Program-made: the position numbers and the translations under genes
Assembly: GCF_049445855.1 (NCBI RefSeq)
Contig: NZ_JBMSDV010000001.1
Location: 310,001 to 374,000, forward strand
Reading direction: 5' to 3'
DNA length: 64,000 nt
From: JAGOCV01 sp049445855
Lineage (GTDB): Bacteria; Pseudomonadota; Gammaproteobacteria; Burkholderiales; Burkholderiaceae_C
In this document: piece after piece, positions 59,024 through 64,000 of the stretch
Layout of the letters: every line of letters starts with the position of its first letter
Numbering within the stretch: position 1 is the first letter of the stretch
The notes under the pieces: model-generated
What the model was told of the DNA's origin: nothing
Seen by the model: only the letters and a program-made list of their open reading frames with translations
Databases searched by the model: none

Positions 59024-60511
59024 TCAGGTTCCCAGTGTCTTCAGGATCGCCTGCGAGCACAACGTCATCAGGCCACCCGGCAGGATGCCGAGGCCCAGCA
59101 CCAGCGCGCCATTGACCGTGAGCACCGCGCGCACGTCCGCCGGCGCGGACACCGTGGTGGCAGTGATCGGCGAGTCGAAGTACATGACCTTGATGACGCG
59201 CAGGTAGTAGAAAGCGCCGATCAGCGACATGACGACCGCGAACACGGCCAGCCCGATGTGGAAGGCTTCGCCCGAAGCGATCAGTGCCTGCAGCACCGCG
59301 AGCTTTGCGTAGAAACCCACGAGCGGCGGGATGCCGGCCAGCGAGAACAGGCACACCGCCATCACGGCGGCATACAGCGGGCTGCGCTGGTTGAGGCCGG
59401 CAAGGTCCGCGATCTCTTCGCTCTCGAAGCCTTCGCGCGCCAGCAGCAGGATGATGCCGAAGCTCGCCAGCGTGGTCAGCACATACGTGATGATGTAGAA
59501 CATGGCCGCGCTGTACGCCGCCTGCGCGTTGTAGGTGTTGCCACCCACCACGCCCGACATCAGGCCGAGCAGCACGAAGCCCATCTGCGCGATCGTGGAG
59601 TAGGCCAGCATGCGCTTGAGGTTGGTCTGCGCAATTGCCGCGAGGTTGCCCACCAGCAGCGACGCAACAGCCAGCACACCCAGCATCTGCTGCCAGTCGA
59701 TCGCCAGCGGCAGCAGGCCCTCGACCAGCAGACGGATGGTCATGGCGAACGCAGCCAGCTTCGGTGCGCTGCCGATCAGCAGCGTGACGGCCGTGGGCGC
59801 GCCGTGATAGACATCCGGAATCCACATGTGGAAGGGAGCAGCGCCCAGCTTGAATGCGATGCCTGCCACGATGAACACCACGCCGAACACCAGGACCTGA
59901 TGGTTGACCTGGCGGCTTGCGATCTTGTTGAAGACATCGTTGATGTCGAGTGAGCCGGTCGCGCCGTACATCATCGACAGGCCATAGAGCAGGAAACCCG
60001 AGGCCATGGCGCCGAGCACGAAGTACTTCATCGCGGCTTCGGTGGCCGTGGCATGGTCACGGCGCAGGGCCACCAGCGCATAACTCGACAGCGTGAGCAG
60101 TTCGAGACCCAGGTAAAGGACCAGGAAGTTGCTGCCGGAGATCATGACGAACATGCCCAGCAGCGAGAACATCGCCAGCGTGAACATTTCGCCACCGCGC
60201 AGCATGTCGCGGTCGCCTGCATACGGTCGCGCGTAGACGAGGGTCACCATCATCGCGAGTGCGGCGAAGCACTTCAGCCAGTTGCCCATGGGGTCATTGA
60301 CGACCATGTCGTTGAAGGCGAACACGGTGGTTCCCTGCATGGCGAAGCCGGCGGTAAGCCAGGCGACAGCGCCCAGCGACAGCATGCTCAGGATGTAGGT
60401 CGCATTGCGCAGGCGGCTTTTGACACCCAGGTCCACCAGCAGGACCACGCAGGTCATGAACAGCAGGAGGATTTCCGGCGAGACGGCGATCAGGCTTGAT
60501 TTATCAACCAC
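59024..60511 (-). CDS. nuoN: NADH-quinone oxidoreductase subunit N
   Basis: 495 residues with 14 membrane segments. One of the three antiporter-like proton-pumping subunits of complex I. MSLGLELLTLSSYALVAL-type block (here LYLGLELLTLSSYALVALRR), FKLGAAPFHMWIPDVYHGAP and KRMLAYSTIAQMGFVLLGL show the key Glu and Lys residues of the proton channel. Eleven bases separate it from nuoM. The order nuoL-nuoM-nuoN matches the end of the standard 14-gene operon. Confidence 0.98.
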   Translation of the reverse strand: MVDKSSLIAVSPEILLLFMTCVVLLVDLGVKSRLRNATYILSMLSLGAVAWLTAGFAMQGTTVFAFNDMVVNDPMGNWLKCFAALAMMVTLVYARPYAGDRDMLRGGEMFTLAMFSLLGMFVMISGSNFLVLYLGLELLTLSSYALVALRRDHATATEAAMKYFVLGAMASGFLLYGLSMMYGATGSLDINDVFNKIASRQVNHQVLVFGVVFIVAGIAFKLGAAPFHMWIPDVYHGAPTAVTLLIGSAPKLAAFAMTIRLLVEGLLPLAIDWQQMLGVLAVASLLVGNLAAIAQTNLKRMLAYSTIAQMGFVLLGLMSGVVGGNTYNAQAAYSAAMFYIITYVLTTLASFGIILLLAREGFESEEIADLAGLNQRSPLYAAVMAVCLFSLAGIPPLVGFYAKLAVLQALIASGEAFHIGLAVFAVVMSLIGAFYYLRVIKVMYFDSPITATTVSAPADVRAVLTVNGALVLGLGILPGGLMTLCSQAILKTLGT

Positions 60512-60522
60512 GGCTGGATCTT

Positions 60523-61998
60523 TCAGTTCAGTTTGGACGCGGCCACGTGCTTGAGGAAGTCGGCCACGGAGACATCCATGACGTCGGTGAACGGCTTGGG
60601 GTGGATACCCATGTACAGCACGGCTGCGGCCAGCAGCGCGAGCACCAGGAACTCGCGCGAGTTGATGTCGGTGAGTTCCCTGACATAGTCATTGCCCACG
60701 GGACCGAGGTACACGCGCTTGAACATCCACAGCGTGTAGGCCGCGCCGAAGATCAGCGCGGTGGCAGCCAGCAGGCCGATCCAGAAGTTGTACTTCACGG
60801 CACCCAGGATGACCATCCACTCACCCACGAAACCGGCGGTACCCGGCAGGCCGCAGTTGGCCATGGCGAACAGCAGTGCGAAGGCGGCGAACTTGGGCAT
60901 GGTGTTCACCACGCCGCCGTAGTCGGCGATCTCGCGCGAATGCACGCGGTCGTACAGCACACCGATGGAGAGGAACATCGCGCCCGAAACGAAACCGTGC
61001 GCGATCATCTGCACCAGACCGCCAGCCACGCCGAGGTCGTTGAAGATGAAGAAGCCGAGCGTCACGAAGCCCATGTGCGCAACGGACGAATAAGCGACCA
61101 GCTTCTTCATGTCCTGCTGGACCATGGCCACCAGGCCCACGTAGATCACGGCGATGAGCGACAGCGCGATCATCAGCCAGGCCCATTCGCGCGCGGCGTC
61201 AGGGGCAATCGGCATCGAGAAGCGCAGGAAGCCATAGGCACCCAGCTTCAGCATGATGGCCGCCAGCACGGCGGAACCACCGGTTGGCGCTTCCACGTGC
61301 ACATCGGGCAGCCAGGTGTGCACCGGCCACATCGGCACCTTCACCGCGAACGCGGCGAAGAAGGCGAAGAACAACAGCGTTTGCGCCGTGCTGCCCAACG
61401 GCAGCGCGTGCCAGGTGAGGATGTCGAAACTGCCGCCCGACTTGTTGTACAGGTAGACCAGCGCCACCAGCATCAGCAGCGAGCCGAGCAGCGTGTACAG
61501 GAAGAACTTGAACGCGGCGTAGATCTTGTTCGGGCCACCCCAGATGCCGATGATCAGGTACATCGGGATCAGCGTGGCTTCGAAGAACACGTAGAACAGC
61601 AGGCCGTCGAGCGCACTGAACACGCCGATCATCAGGCCTGACAGGATGAGGAATGCGCCCATGTACTGGTTGACGCGTTCGGTGATCACTTCCCAGCCGG
61701 CGATGACCACGATGACGTTGATGAACGCCGTCAGCAGCACGAACCACACCGAGATGCCATCCACGCCCAGGTGGTACTGGATCTTGAAGCGGTCGATCCA
61801 TTCGGCTTTCTCGACGAATTGCATCGCCGAGGTGGCGAGGTCGAAGCGTGCGTACAGCGGCAGCGTCACCAGGAAGCCAACCAGCGCGCCGATCAGCGCG
61901 ATCCAGCGGACGGCCTTGGCGTGCTCGTCACGGCCCAGTGCCAGCAGCACGGCGCCGAATGCGATCGGCGTCCAGATTGCGAGGCTCAACAAACCCAT
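60523..61998 (-). CDS. nuoM: NADH-quinone oxidoreductase subunit M
   Basis: 491 residues, 14 membrane segments. Channel residues are visible in FFVFFEATLIPMYLIIGIWG-like block (here YVFFEATLIPMYLIIGIWGG, essential Glu), KVPMWPVHTWLPDVHVEAPT, and MVQQDMKKLVAYSSVAHMGF with the proton-path lysine. It follows nuoL by 13 bases and is translated with the rest of the operon. Nothing unusual in length or motifs. Confidence 0.98.
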   Translation of the reverse strand: MGLLSLAIWTPIAFGAVLLALGRDEHAKAVRWIALIGALVGFLVTLPLYARFDLATSAMQFVEKAEWIDRFKIQYHLGVDGISVWFVLLTAFINVIVVIAGWEVITERVNQYMGAFLILSGLMIGVFSALDGLLFYVFFEATLIPMYLIIGIWGGPNKIYAAFKFFLYTLLGSLLMLVALVYLYNKSGGSFDILTWHALPLGSTAQTLLFFAFFAAFAVKVPMWPVHTWLPDVHVEAPTGGSAVLAAIMLKLGAYGFLRFSMPIAPDAAREWAWLMIALSLIAVIYVGLVAMVQQDMKKLVAYSSVAHMGFVTLGFFIFNDLGVAGGLVQMIAHGFVSGAMFLSIGVLYDRVHSREIADYGGVVNTMPKFAAFALLFAMANCGLPGTAGFVGEWMVILGAVKYNFWIGLLAATALIFGAAYTLWMFKRVYLGPVGNDYVRELTDINSREFLVLALLAAAVLYMGIHPKPFTDVMDVSVADFLKHVAASKLN

Positions 61999-62011
61999 CT
62001 TGTTCTTCTCC

Positions 62012-64000
<1,989 letters not shown>

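Overview
The window is a dense stretch of high-GC chromosome from a betaproteobacterium, most likely order Burkholderiales, family Comamonadaceae or a close relative. This is inferred from gene content: tripartite tricarboxylate transporter (TTT) genes with Bug-type binding proteins, a cysteine-type intracellular PHA depolymerase, a DUF2818 gene directly behind nuoN, and GC-rich palindromic intergenic elements. I found no rRNA, tRNA, CRISPR array, transposase or phage gene. Gaps between genes are short; the only one above 300 bases (27889-28231) holds a large nested inverted repeat.

Layout. 0-3.5 kb: end of gcvT, then gcvH and gcvP (glycine cleavage). 3.5-7.8 kb: tctDE two-component system divergent from tctBA, without tctC, closed by a strong terminator. 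7.9-12.1 kb: YgiD-like dioxygenase, bactofilin, AraC regulator, esterase-like hydrolase and FrnE/DsbA oxidoreductase. 12.1-17.4 kb: an IclR regulator with a hydrolase and a membrane Mrr-like protein on one side and RraA-like aldolase, MFS carrier and Bug protein on the other, probably one catabolic locus. 17.4-27.9 kb: aroQ, aroC, aldo/keto reductase, two carriers, cupin, GST, phaZ with a PhaR-type operator, CBS protein and a MetY-type sulfhydrylase. 28.2-33.1 kb: hydrolase, DUF2157, DUF4401-GDYXXLXY fusion and cytochrome P450 in one run. 33.1-35.0 kb: small thioredoxin, DUF962 protein and a lipoprotein hydrolase.

35.0-39.6 kb has visibly lower GC at its left end and is bounded by two related OmpA-like proteins, one of them fused to two TonB-C-like domains. 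39.7-46.1 kb is a tightly overlapped run: Bcr/CflA efflux, miaA, and an ABC ATPase, FtsX-like permease and AttH-like protein that resemble an AttEFGH system. 46.1-50.6 kb: LysR regulator divergent from a thiamine-diphosphate enzyme, a Bug protein and a class II aldolase. 50.7-55.7 kb: marR-oprM-emrA-emrB efflux operon facing an MsbA-like ABC exporter across a promoter/operator in which both transcripts look leaderless. 57.6 kb to the right edge: the end of the nuo operon read leftwards (nuoL, cut by the edge, nuoM, nuoN), followed by DUF2818, a NUDIX hydrolase and DUF1178.

Start codons were chosen from ribosome binding sites, overlaps with the gene before, and the usual start of the family; they are inferences unless stated. 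GC statements rest on hand counts of a few 60-base lines.
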